Below are positions 42,980 to 50,321 of a stretch of 64,000 bases of DNA, one piece after another. Position 1 is the stretch's first letter. Each line of letters opens with the position of its first letter. The notes under the pieces were generated by a model. It saw only the letters and a program-made list of their open reading frames with translations. It was not told the origin of the DNA and ran no database searches. Both the position numbers and the translations under genes were made by a program. Source of the DNA: a virus; IMG/VR virus record IMGVR_UViG_3300030104_005063, positions 25,361-89,360 of that record. One strand, written 5' to 3'.

Positions 42980-43456
42980 ATGACAAAAGTCACATTTCAT
43001 AGAGGATTGCCTGTAATCGATAGGGAATCATTTTTAACACCATTCGATAAGATGTTTGATGATATAGTATCAACATCTTTTCCACAAATCAACGAACAAG
43101 TTGGAGTTACACCGTTTACTAATTCAGCATATCCAAAGGTCAATGTATATGAATACGATGACAAGGTTGGTTTAGTTGCCGAAATTCCTGGTCTTGATAA
43201 GAAAGACTTGAATGTTGAAGTGGAAGAAGGCACTCTAACTATATCAGGTGATAAACAACATGGTATATTTGACGAGGCAAAAGCTAAAGTGCTTCGTAGG
43301 GAGTTAAAACACTCTTCATTCAAAAGGTCATTCACCTTGGGAGAATTATTAGATGGAGATAATATCTCTGCTAATTTCAAGGATGGAATTCTTTCAGTAG
43401 AAATTCCGAAAGTAGAACCCGAACTACCGAAGAAAAACATCGTGAAAATCAAGTGA
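42980..43456 (+). CDS. Hsp20 small heat-shock protein
   Basis: A 158-residue alpha-crystallin-domain chaperone that holds unfolding proteins. KVNVYEYDDKVGLVAEIPGLDKKDLNVEVEEGTLTISGDK near 53-92 is the start of the crystallin domain and FKDGILSVEIPK near 136-147 is its conserved end, with a short C-terminal tail (NIVKIK) carrying an I-x-I-like anchor. Small heat-shock proteins are typical of T4-like marine phages and may help capsid assembly. GTGA overlap with the next small gene; an AGGAG site precedes the start. Confidence 0.92.
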   Translation: MTKVTFHRGLPVIDRESFLTPFDKMFDDIVSTSFPQINEQVGVTPFTNSAYPKVNVYEYDDKVGLVAEIPGLDKKDLNVEVEEGTLTISGDKQHGIFDEAKAKVLRRELKHSSFKRSFTLGELLDGDNISANFKDGILSVEIPKVEPELPKKNIVKIK

Positions 43457-43632
43457 AAATAGTCTCCGTAGGAGGCAAAGGTTATATCGTTCTCGGTGTT
43501 GTGTCGGCCAATACTTCATTCTCTACTAAAGAGTTAAAGAGTCAATGGAGATTGGCCGATACTATTTTAAGAAAAGACAATGATTGGTATATATGCATGG
43601 AAATGATTGATGCAGAATTTTTTGATATTTAA
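43453..43632 (+). CDS. Small hypothetical protein, GTG start
   Basis: A 59-residue ORF, GTGA-overlapping the Hsp20 stop. KIVSVGGKGYIVLGVVSANT then a helix STKELKSQWRLAD and a Trp-Tyr segment. It looks like a small alpha/beta fold. Its TAA lies 3 bases before the next -35 hexamer. No family recognised. Confidence 0.55.
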   Translation: MKIVSVGGKGYIVLGVVSANTSFSTKELKSQWRLADTILRKDNDWYICMEMIDAEFFDI

Positions 43633-43635
43633 TGC

Positions 43636-43665
43636 TTGACAATAATAGTTATATTAAAGTATATT
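43636..43665 (+). promoter_or_regulatory. Promoter giving a leaderless mRNA
   Basis: TTGACA at 43636-43641, 18 bp spacer, TATATT at 43660-43665, then ATTGTT and the ATG at 43672. The ATTGTT between -10 and ATG is identical to that before the deformylase gene. No ribosome site. Confidence 0.62.
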
Positions 43666-43671
43666 ATTGTT

Positions 43672-44088
43672 ATGAAACAAACACGACCAGATTATATAGA
43701 AAAAGGAGTTCGTTATATGATGTGTAACTGCGGTGTCTACATTAGAGTAGGAGAGTCAGCAACAGGTGTAGTTTGTGGAACTTGTACTAATCGTAAAATG
43801 ATGATTAGTTTTCCTGAACTACATGAAGATAAACAAAGAAGAAAAACCACAGGTCGTCCATCAGGATGGCATTTTATGAATGAGTATGTTGATGCTGATG
43901 GAAATGTTTTTCATAAGGGTAAAGAACAACCTAATTTAAAAGGTACTTTACCACCTACCAAAATCAAACCTAAAAAGAAAGTGAAGCGTAGGTCAAAAGA
44001 AGAAATACTTCTGGCAAGACACGAAAAGAAGAAGAAAGTTTTAAAGAAAGCGAAGACTAAACTACAGAAGAAGATTACCAGGAGATAA
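43672..44088 (+). CDS. Zinc-knuckle protein with basic tail
   Basis: A 138-residue protein starting at the ATG at 43672; the ATT-only frame upstream runs through the promoter. It has CNCGVYIRVGE near 19 and CGTCTNRK near 36, a likely zinc site. The C-terminal 45 residues are mostly Lys and Arg (KIKPKKKVKRRSKEEI, KKKKVLKKAKTKLQKK). Probably binds DNA or RNA. Small basic zinc proteins occur across this part of the genome. The next gene begins after TAATA. Confidence 0.65.
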   Translation: MKQTRPDYIEKGVRYMMCNCGVYIRVGESATGVVCGTCTNRKMMISFPELHEDKQRRKTTGRPSGWHFMNEYVDADGNVFHKGKEQPNLKGTLPPTKIKPKKKVKRRSKEEILLARHEKKKKVLKKAKTKLQKKITRR

Positions 44089-44090
44089 TA

Positions 44091-44477
44091 ATGGGTAAAC
44101 AAGTAAAGAAACATGGTTATAGTTGTAAATTAGTGAGGGTTGTCGATGGTGACACTTGTGACGCTATGATTGATTTAGGATTTGATGTTTGGGTAAAAAA
44201 CAGAATAAGATTTTATGGTGTGGATACTTGGGAATCAAGGACAAGAGACTTGAAAGAAAAAGCTAAAGGTTTGGAAGCAAAAGCTTATGTGAAAGACCTA
44301 TTGGAAAATTCAGACGAGGGTAAATTCAGTATCATATCACATGGTAGAGGTAAATATGGTCGTGTTCTCGGAGAGATATTCGTTAAGGGACATGAGAAGT
44401 CAGTTAATGAATTATTAAAGGAGAATGGACATGCCTACGAGTACCACGGTGAAAAGAAAAAAGTCTTTGGCTCATAA
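44091..44477 (+). CDS. Thermonuclease (SNase-like)
   Basis: A 128-residue nuclease of the staphylococcal fold. VVDGDT at 17-22, RIRFYGVDTWE at 38-48 and KYGRVLGEIF at 88-97 contain the catalytic Asp19/Asp21, Arg40, Asp45, Glu48 and Arg91. KSVNELLKENGHAYEY closes the domain. It may break host DNA or RNA to recycle nucleotides; it has no signal peptide and so works inside the cell. GGAGATAATA before the ATG acts as ribosome site. A small ORF overlaps its end. Confidence 0.93.
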   Translation: MGKQVKKHGYSCKLVRVVDGDTCDAMIDLGFDVWVKNRIRFYGVDTWESRTRDLKEKAKGLEAKAYVKDLLENSDEGKFSIISHGRGKYGRVLGEIFVKGHEKSVNELLKENGHAYEYHGEKKKVFGS

Positions 44478-44544
44478 GGTTTCACTATTGGAGTTAAAAA
44501 GAAAAGTTGGTTCACCAAAACTAAACTTTAGGAAAAGAAGATAA
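44431..44544 (+). CDS. Basic microprotein nested in the nuclease gene end
   Basis: A 37-residue ORF in the +1 frame relative to the nuclease gene, overlapping it by 47 bases. A strong AAGGAG site lies 7 bases before the ATG. The peptide is basic (TVKRKKSLAHK, LNFRKRR). The good ribosome site inside a coding gene is the main support. Confidence 0.5.
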   Translation: MPTSTTVKRKKSLAHKVSLLELKRKVGSPKLNFRKRR

Positions 44545-44591
44545 AAATTAGTATTGAATATTACGAGTCAGTAACATAACAGGAGAAAGTA

Positions 44592-44717
44592 GTGAGTGAA
44601 AAAGAAGAATCTGTATTGCGGAATCAGGCTATTCTTATGATTGCTAGAAATTATGATAAACCAAAAGTCATAAAAAGAGTTCTAAAAAGATTTAAGAAGT
44701 GTATTAAAATAAGTTAA
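44592..44717 (+). CDS. Small basic hypothetical protein, GTG start
   Basis: A 41-residue ORF with AGGAGA 5 bases before GTG. Helical with a basic end (KPKVIKRVLKRFKKCIKIS). No family recognised. It is one of five adjacent short basic genes between 43.6 and 44.9 kb. Confidence 0.5.
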   Translation: MSEKEESVLRNQAILMIARNYDKPKVIKRVLKRFKKCIKIS

Positions 44718-44732
44718 AGTTAAGAGGTTACA

Positions 44733-44882
44733 ATGGCGAAAGCAAAACATCACTTTGGTTCTGATACAGGTGGGACTAAAGCTAAAAAGAAAACAAGACA
44801 AGGATTAGGTAGAGGCACTAAATTTAGTAGTCGAGTCGGTTCAAAACGATTCAAGAAAAAATATAGAGGACAAGGGAAGTGA
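44733..44882 (+). CDS. Small basic protein
   Basis: A 49-residue Lys/Arg/Gly-rich protein (AKAKHHFGSDTGGTKAKKK, then FKKKYRGQGK). An AGAGGTTA sequence before the ATG acts as ribosome site. GTGA overlap with thyX suggests coupled translation. Probably nucleic-acid-binding; no known family. Confidence 0.55.
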   Translation: MAKAKHHFGSDTGGTKAKKKTRQGLGRGTKFSSRVGSKRFKKKYRGQGK

Positions 44883-45577
44883 AATCAAAAGTTTTAGATA
44901 AAGGTTTTATTGAGGTCGTGGATTGGTTAGGAAAAGACATGCTAACAGTTGTTAATTCTGCTCGTGTGTCATTCGGTAAAAGAAAAAAATATTGGGATAA
45001 GTCAGATGAAAGGTTAGTTCGTTATTTGGCTAAACACAAACACTATTCTCCATTCAGACATTTACAAGTTCAGTTTCATATCAAGGCGCCAGAGTTCGTG
45101 ATGCGACAATGGTACAAACATGTAGTTGGAATAGAAACAACATCCAATAGTTCTGCCAAAGACCATGCTTGGAATGAGATAAGTGGTAGGTATGTTCCAG
45201 TAGAAGATTTCTATGTACCATCGGTTTGGAGAAAACAATCTGAAGATAACAAACAGGCTAGTGAAGGTGAGATACAACAGCAAGAATTAGCTGATTTTGT
45301 TTGGGACAGTACAATGAGAAGCGTAAAAGAAGCTTATGATGGGTTGTTAAAACTAGGTGTTGCTAAAGAACAAGCAAGAGCTCTAATACCTTTAAATCAA
45401 TACACCGAAGTATATTGGACAGGATCATTTCAAGCTATTATGAATTTTATAGAGTTGAGAAACGAGAAAACATCTCAGTGGGAAATACAAGAGTATGCTA
45501 AAGTGTTATTAGAACAGACAAAAGAAACATTTCCAAAAACAACAGAACTATGGAGTGAAGCTCATGGATGGGTATAA
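44879..45577 (+). CDS. thyX: Flavin-dependent thymidylate synthase
   Basis: A 232-residue enzyme making dTMP from dUMP with FAD and folate. SPFRHLQVQFHIKAP, FVMRQWYKH and WNEISGRYVP follow the ThyX pattern, and ARALIPLNQYTEVYW, FIELRN are C-terminal landmarks. The hallmark RHR-x7-S signature is altered: the segment reads YKH with an insertion before NEISGRY. GTG start in GTGA. Phage ThyX supports dTTP for DNA synthesis; an adenine phosphoribosyltransferase gene follows, overlapping by 14 bases. Confidence 0.9.
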   Translation: MKSKVLDKGFIEVVDWLGKDMLTVVNSARVSFGKRKKYWDKSDERLVRYLAKHKHYSPFRHLQVQFHIKAPEFVMRQWYKHVVGIETTSNSSAKDHAWNEISGRYVPVEDFYVPSVWRKQSEDNKQASEGEIQQQELADFVWDSTMRSVKEAYDGLLKLGVAKEQARALIPLNQYTEVYWTGSFQAIMNFIELRNEKTSQWEIQEYAKVLLEQTKETFPKTTELWSEAHGWV

Positions 45578-46061
45578 AAGATTTATAAAAGAAGTGCCAG
45601 ATTTTCCAATCAAGGGAGTAAACTTTAAAGATATATCTCCACTACTGGCAGACCAACAAATGTTTTTAGAGGCAATAGTTGACATGGGTAGAAGAGTTAG
45701 AAATCCTGATTATTGGGTTGGGATAGACTCTCGTGGTTACTTATTTTCTTCAGCACTTGCCACTCAGTTTGGTGGTGGTATTATTTGTGCTAGAAAAGAG
45801 GGTAAAACACCTGGTGAAAAAATCTCAGTAAGTTATGAACTCGAATACGGTGGTGCAACTTTAGAGATGCAAGAAGGCGAGGGTGAAGTGGTTATCGTAG
45901 ATGATGTATTAGCAACAGGTGGGACATTACAAGCAACCAATGACTTAGCAGAAAAAGCTGGTTATAAAGTGGTTGGTAATTTAGTGTTGGTTGATTTAAA
46001 GTATGTTCAAAGAGTAGATAACTTTAACTTAGATGTGAGGTCGGTAATACAATATGGCTAG
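45564..46061 (+). CDS. apt: Adenine phosphoribosyltransferase
   Basis: A 165-residue enzyme joining adenine and PRPP to AMP. Start at the ATG at 45564 gives the family-like DGYKRFIKEVPDFPIKGVNFKDI; a GTG at 45555 is the alternative. IDSRGYLF and ICARKEGKTPGE are typical, and VVIVDDVLATGGT near 109-121 is the PRPP-binding loop. It could salvage purines from degraded host nucleic acid. Lies between thyX and phoH. Confidence 0.92.
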   Translation: MDGYKRFIKEVPDFPIKGVNFKDISPLLADQQMFLEAIVDMGRRVRNPDYWVGIDSRGYLFSSALATQFGGGIICARKEGKTPGEKISVSYELEYGGATLEMQEGEGEVVIVDDVLATGGTLQATNDLAEKAGYKVVGNLVLVDLKYVQRVDNFNLDVRSVIQYG

Positions 46062-46779
46062 AAAGACGATTGGTGCTATACCAAAAATTATAAATAATTT
46101 CAAACCAAAAACAAGTAACCAAAACATATTTTATAACATCATAGGAGAGGAAGACACACAACTTATATTGTGTCATGGGATTGCTGGCACTGGTAAAACT
46201 TATGTATCCATCTATAGAGCTCTTCAAGATGTCTTAAGAAGAGGAACACCTTATCATAAACTTATCATTATAAATCCAACCGTAGATGTTGGTAATGAAG
46301 ATAAGTTGGGGTATTTACCAGGTGAGTTGTCGTCCAAGATACAACAATACAACGAGTCCACATTTACTATTTTAGATAAGATTATTGGTAAAGCTAGAGC
46401 AACAAAGATGATATCGGATGGTAAGTTAGAGATTGGTGTCCTAAACTTTCTGAGGGGAGTTAATCTAGAGAATTGTTATGTGATACTTGATGAGGCTCAG
46501 AATGTGTCACCAATGCAAATTAAGACTTTGATGACAAGGATATCTGAAAATTGTAAGATGATTATACAAGGTGACATGTCACAATGTGATAAGTTCAAGG
46601 CTAACGGAGTTACAGCATACGAGAAGAGTGGTTTCTATGATGCTTGGTTTAGATTAAAAGGTGTCAAGGGTGTCAATCACATGGCATTTAACAGAGAAGA
46701 TTGTGTCAGACATCCGTTGGTGAAGAGAATCTTGAAGACATATGAAGACGAACATGAAATTGACTTGAGTCATGATTAA
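46054..46779 (+). CDS. phoH: PhoH-like ATPase
   Basis: A 241-residue P-loop ATPase. Walker A GIAGTGKT at 42-49, a PTVDVGNEDKLGYLPGEL segment near 74-91, Walker B CYVILDEAQN near 142-151 and QGDMSQCD match the PhoH family. It is the single-domain form common in marine phages; RNA-related functions have been proposed. Overlaps apt by 8 bases and shares one base with the next gene. Confidence 0.95.
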   Translation: MARKTIGAIPKIINNFKPKTSNQNIFYNIIGEEDTQLILCHGIAGTGKTYVSIYRALQDVLRRGTPYHKLIIINPTVDVGNEDKLGYLPGELSSKIQQYNESTFTILDKIIGKARATKMISDGKLEIGVLNFLRGVNLENCYVILDEAQNVSPMQIKTLMTRISENCKMIIQGDMSQCDKFKANGVTAYEKSGFYDAWFRLKGVKGVNHMAFNREDCVRHPLVKRILKTYEDEHEIDLSHD

Positions 46780-47498
46780 TGTTATCCCAAGAGTTTTTAA
46801 TACAACGAGGTTATTGTTGTGGACATGGTTGTTTGATGTGTCCATACGAACCTAAACATACGAAAGGTAATACAAATCTAATGGGTTATGGAAATATAAA
46901 GAAAAAAACATTAATAGTTTGTGCACTTGAGGTTGAAACTCAAGGTCAATTAGAAGATTACGAAGTATTATATACTGGAGTTGGTAAAGTAAATGCTACA
47001 TATAAACTAACACAGAAGTTTGGTAAGTTAGGTAGTCACATTCCTTATGATTTAGTGATAAACTATGGGACTGCTGGTTCACAGATTTGGAAATATCATA
47101 AAGGAGACTTAGTTGACTGCACACAATTTGTTCAAAGAGATATGGATGTATCCGGTCTTGGTTTTAAGTTAGGTCAAACACCATTTGAAAAAGACATCCC
47201 ATTAATAATAGAGAGTGATTCTGATTTTAATCCTATCAGTAAAAATGTTCTTTGTGGTAGTGGTGATTCATTTGTTACAGTTGACCAGTTTAATTGGAAA
47301 AACTTGATTGATGTAGTAGACATGGAAGCATATGCTTTAGCAAAAGTGTGTAAGTTATATGATGTTCCATTCATATCATTCAAATATATTACAGATGAGG
47401 CTAATGGAGATGCTGGTGATGATTGGGAAGAGAATGTTGGAAAAGGTATTATAGAATTTAAGAAAAAAGTGCTTGACAAATTACCAAAATCTTTGTAA
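46779..47498 (+). CDS. DUF5522-like knuckle fused to a nucleosidase-like domain
   Basis: A 239-residue protein. Residues 8-24 (IQRGYCCGHGCLMCPYE) match the CCGxGCxxCPY signature of small DUF5522 proteins. After a short linker, KTLIVCALEVETQGQLEDYEVLYTGVGKVNA and LVINYGTAGS fit a 5'-methylthioadenosine/purine nucleosidase fold, with VVDMEAYALAKVC as the substrate-binding Met-Glu motif. The frame is continuous, with no sign of a frameshift. It may cleave nucleosides in purine salvage with the apt gene nearby. A promoter overlaps its stop codon. Confidence 0.78.
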   Translation: MLSQEFLIQRGYCCGHGCLMCPYEPKHTKGNTNLMGYGNIKKKTLIVCALEVETQGQLEDYEVLYTGVGKVNATYKLTQKFGKLGSHIPYDLVINYGTAGSQIWKYHKGDLVDCTQFVQRDMDVSGLGFKLGQTPFEKDIPLIIESDSDFNPISKNVLCGSGDSFVTVDQFNWKNLIDVVDMEAYALAKVCKLYDVPFISFKYITDEANGDAGDDWEENVGKGIIEFKKKVLDKLPKSL

Positions 47499-47501
47499 TT
47501 T
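47473..47501 (+). promoter_or_regulatory. Promoter embedded in the end of the nucleosidase gene
   Basis: AAAGTGC then TTGACA at 47473-47478, 17 bp spacer, TAATTT at 47496-47501. The -10 covers the TAA stop at 47496-47498. The first gene downstream starts at 47525. Confidence 0.65.
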
Positions 47502-47524
47502 AGTAGAAATAATAAGGATAAACT

Positions 47525-47641
47525 ATGAATGACATATTAGTAGCAATCTACTTCAACTTTATACCAATTGCTATAATTGGATTTGGTTCTTGGTTTTTTG
47601 TTGAGTGCGTAAAGTATGAACATAAAAGGATGAAAAAATAA
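47525..47641 (+). CDS. Small single-span membrane protein
   Basis: A 38-residue ORF: a hydrophobic stretch (ILVAIYFNFIPIAIIGFGSWFFV) and a basic end (KYEHKRMKK). AAGGA lies 6-7 bases before the ATG. Its last base is shared with the next ATG (TAATG). Likely inner-membrane peptide, orientation N-out. Confidence 0.55.
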   Translation: MNDILVAIYFNFIPIAIIGFGSWFFVECVKYEHKRMKK

Positions 47642-47847
47642 TGACCTACCGAGAGTATAAACCAACTTGGTTACAACAAACAATATTCGTAGATACATAT
47701 GGTAGAGAGTACAATCTATCTGATGTGCCTATGACTATGATGACACGAAAAGAAGTTTACGCCAAACGAGGATTAACCGAGGAACAAATAGATGAGATTT
47801 ACGAAGAGTGGATTTCAGAAGAATTAAAAGATGAGGAGAATGAATAA
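47641..47847 (+). CDS. Small acidic hypothetical protein
   Basis: A 68-residue soluble protein; the C-terminal half is an acidic helix (LTEEQIDEIYEEWISEELKD). TAATG junctions on both sides point to translational coupling. No family recognised. Confidence 0.6.
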   Translation: MTYREYKPTWLQQTIFVDTYGREYNLSDVPMTMMTRKEVYAKRGLTEEQIDEIYEEWISEELKDEENE

Positions 47848-47972
47848 TGGCAAAGAAAAGTAAAAGTCAATGGAAAGACTACAAGACTTTCACCTTGAAA
47901 GATGGAACTAAGTTTTTAGCTCGTGATGAGCATGATGCCAAACTGTATCGTCAAAAGGTAGGTGATGAGTAA
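47847..47972 (+). CDS. Small hypothetical protein
   Basis: A 41-residue ORF (KSQWKDYKTFTLKDGTKFLA is its core), starting in TAATG and overlapping the methyltransferase start by 8 bases. It may be a small beta hairpin. No family recognised. Confidence 0.55.
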   Translation: MAKKSKSQWKDYKTFTLKDGTKFLARDEHDAKLYRQKVGDE

Positions 47973-49572
47973 ATACTACTACGAGAGAAGTGGTATTATT
48001 GATTCAAAAATTAACATCACTTATCACGAGTTGTTCCTAAAAACTGATGAAGAACTTGACGAGTGGATTGAGGAAACTCGTCAATTTATTATTGAGGATT
48101 GGGATGAGCATGGAACACCACCGATGGTTGGTCAAAATATTGAAGACATCATTAAATCATTCAAGAAACTCAGAGAATATGATATACATGGTTTTATAGA
48201 AAAAGCTGATGATGGTCAGAGAAATGTAATCAAAAATTTCAACAAGTTTGCTAATGGTGTCAATCAGTTTTTTCCAACCATGCTTAAAACTCGTATTGGT
48301 GATGTTGGTGATGTAGGTCTTAATTCTATTTACGATAGAATAAAAGAAGATGTTAACAAAGACCTTTTCTTCAGAGCTATGAGAAGAGGAGTTCGTAGAG
48401 ACTCCATGTATAGTTTCAGTAAGTCTGTATCTTTGGACAGAAAAGAAAATGACAAGGGTGGACTACCTTATTGGAATGACGAGTCTGCATTAGAGTGGTT
48501 ACAATATTACCACAACAATAAATTAAAATTTAAAGATATTCGTTTATGGATTTCTAAATCACATCAAGAGAAGTATCTTAAACAATATGTGACTTTAACT
48601 GCGGATGAAATCAAACAAGCATATCAAGATGGGTTGATTACAGATGAGATGGTTACTAACTTGTGGTGTCCCACATTAAAGAAGTTAATGTCAGTTGAAG
48701 ACTTAGATGACCATGTTTCTACGAAAGGTGGAAAACTCAAGAGAAATGTTTTTATGATTAGATACTATAATGTTCATAAAAAACTATTCCCATCAGCATT
48801 TCAGATATTTAGGTTAAGTCTAAACTCACAACCAGCAGTTAACTTCCCACCACTTACAGCAAGACTTCTGTATGAAAAATATACCGACCACATTGATCAA
48901 GACCAACCACTCAATATATACGATCCTTCGAGTGGTTGGGGTGGTCGGATACTTGGTGCTATGGCTTCCAAGAAGAGGATACATTATATCGGAACAGATC
49001 CGAACACAGACAATTGGATAGATGAAATAGATAAGTCAAGATATGAATATGTTGCTGACTTTTTTAACGAGCATGGCTTGGAAACAAATCCATTTTGGGA
49101 AGAACCAAAAAATACTTATCATTATTTTCAGTTAGGTTCTGAACATGTTGGTGACCATCCTGACTTCCAACAATATAAAGGTAAGTTAGATATGGTGTTT
49201 ACTTCGCCACCTTACTTTGATAGAGAACAGTATTCGGAAGATGAAGAACAATCATTTAAGGCTTATCCGATGTATTCTGATTGGAGAGATAACTTTCTAA
49301 AACCAACATTAACAAATGCTTATGAAAGTCTAAGAAATGATAGATATTTACTTTGGAACATCGCTGACATTAAGTTGAATGGAGATAACTTTCATCCTTT
49401 AGAACAAGATAGCATTGACATTATTGAATCACTTGGTGGTAAGTATCAAGGTAAGTTAAAGATGTTAATGGCGTCTATGATTGGAGTTGACCAAAGTAAT
49501 GTAAAGAATAGTGTTTCTGTTGGTGGTCAAGTTATGAAATATGAACCAATATTTATCTTTCATAAACCTTAG
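47965..49572 (+). CDS. TSPPY-type SAM-dependent DNA methyltransferase with large N-terminal domain
   Basis: A 535-residue protein, started at the ATG at 47965 rather than the GTG three bases earlier. The N-terminal 270 residues are not recognised. PSSGWGGRILGAMASK near 325-340 is SAM motif I and VFTSPPYFDRE near 413-423 the catalytic (S)PPY motif of N4-cytosine or N6-adenine methylases. NYYHYF-like and WNIADIK segments follow. Two shorter relatives lie at 54997 and 56211. It begins a set with a PLP enzyme and two glycosyltransferases, which suggests DNA modification beyond methylation. Confidence 0.82.
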   Translation: MSKYYYERSGIIDSKINITYHELFLKTDEELDEWIEETRQFIIEDWDEHGTPPMVGQNIEDIIKSFKKLREYDIHGFIEKADDGQRNVIKNFNKFANGVNQFFPTMLKTRIGDVGDVGLNSIYDRIKEDVNKDLFFRAMRRGVRRDSMYSFSKSVSLDRKENDKGGLPYWNDESALEWLQYYHNNKLKFKDIRLWISKSHQEKYLKQYVTLTADEIKQAYQDGLITDEMVTNLWCPTLKKLMSVEDLDDHVSTKGGKLKRNVFMIRYYNVHKKLFPSAFQIFRLSLNSQPAVNFPPLTARLLYEKYTDHIDQDQPLNIYDPSSGWGGRILGAMASKKRIHYIGTDPNTDNWIDEIDKSRYEYVADFFNEHGLETNPFWEEPKNTYHYFQLGSEHVGDHPDFQQYKGKLDMVFTSPPYFDREQYSEDEEQSFKAYPMYSDWRDNFLKPTLTNAYESLRNDRYLLWNIADIKLNGDNFHPLEQDSIDIIESLGGKYQGKLKMLMASMIGVDQSNVKNSVSVGGQVMKYEPIFIFHKP

Positions 49573-50321
49573 TGGATATACTAGACTACAAACTAAACGA
49601 TATAGACTACGATGTAGACTTACCAAAGCCAGTTGTAAAAGAACATGATGGTTTCCGAGTAGTCCGAGATGACCTACTCAATGGTGGTACAAAAAGAAGA
49701 GCATTTACTGTCTATGTTAAAAATAAACCTGATGTAGAGGAGTTTGTTTATGCTTCACCAAGACAAGGTTATGCTCAGTTATCATTAGCATATGCGTGTA
49801 GAGACATGGGTAAAAAATGTACTGTAACTGTTCCACAAGGAAAGAGATATTGGTTGACAGATGCGGCTGAAGAGTTAGGTTGTAATATAATAGAAGTTCC
49901 GATGGGTTTTCTAACCAACATACAGGCAAAAGCTAGATACTATTGTCAAGATAATAATGCTCACTTAATTCCTTTTGGTGGTGACCATCCGATAATAGTT
50001 GAGACTATGAGAAGAACAGCATTAAGTCTTGGTATTAGACCATTAGAGGTTTGGACAGTTATGAGTAGTGGAGTGTTGAGTCGTGGTTTACAAGGAGCTT
50101 GGCCTGATGCGAAAGTGTATGGTGTTAGGATAGGACATAATACGACACCACAAGAACAAGGAAGAGCTGAGACTTATAAGTCAAGATACAAATTTCAACA
50201 AGAATGTAAAGAAGATGAAAGACCACCATTTCCAAGTTCGTTAACTTACGATAGTAAGGCTTGGTCTTTTATGAAGGAACATGCAAGTAAGAACGCTTTA
50301 TTTTGGAATGTAGGAAAATGA
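49572..50321 (+). CDS. Fold-type II PLP-dependent enzyme (ACC deaminase/threonine synthase-like)
   Basis: A 249-residue protein with a GTG start in TAGTG. NGGTKRRA near residues 37-44 holds the candidate PLP lysine. YASPRQGYAQLSLAYACRDMGKKC corresponds to the SxSxGNHG-like phosphate loop and VMSSGVLSRGLQG to the glycine-rich C-terminal loop of tryptophan-synthase-beta relatives. It is short for this fold. It sits between a DNA methyltransferase and a glycosyltransferase, so it may modify a base or its precursor. Activity not assigned. Confidence 0.68.
   Translation: MDILDYKLNDIDYDVDLPKPVVKEHDGFRVVRDDLLNGGTKRRAFTVYVKNKPDVEEFVYASPRQGYAQLSLAYACRDMGKKCTVTVPQGKRYWLTDAAEELGCNIIEVPMGFLTNIQAKARYYCQDNNAHLIPFGGDHPIIVETMRRTALSLGIRPLEVWTVMSSGVLSRGLQGAWPDAKVYGVRIGHNTTPQEQGRAETYKSRYKFQQECKEDERPPFPSSLTYDSKAWSFMKEHASKNALFWNVGK

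Noticed and set aside
42997-43452. A 151-codon frame on the minus strand antisense to the Hsp20 gene
   Set aside because: It lies wholly under a well-supported gene, has no ribosome site, and its composition mirrors the opposite strand. The same reasoning applies to the minus-strand frames at 37366-37722, 61135-61536 and 61785-62195.
44545-44591. Promoter with TTGAAT and TAACAG before the gene at 44592
   Set aside because: The -10 is poor and the site lacks the extension seen elsewhere; not listed.
46779-46890. Frameshift joining two genes at the DUF5522-nucleosidase junction
   Set aside because: A single open frame with an orderly linker and a Met at the boundary; nothing in the sequence suggests an error, so it is treated as a fusion.
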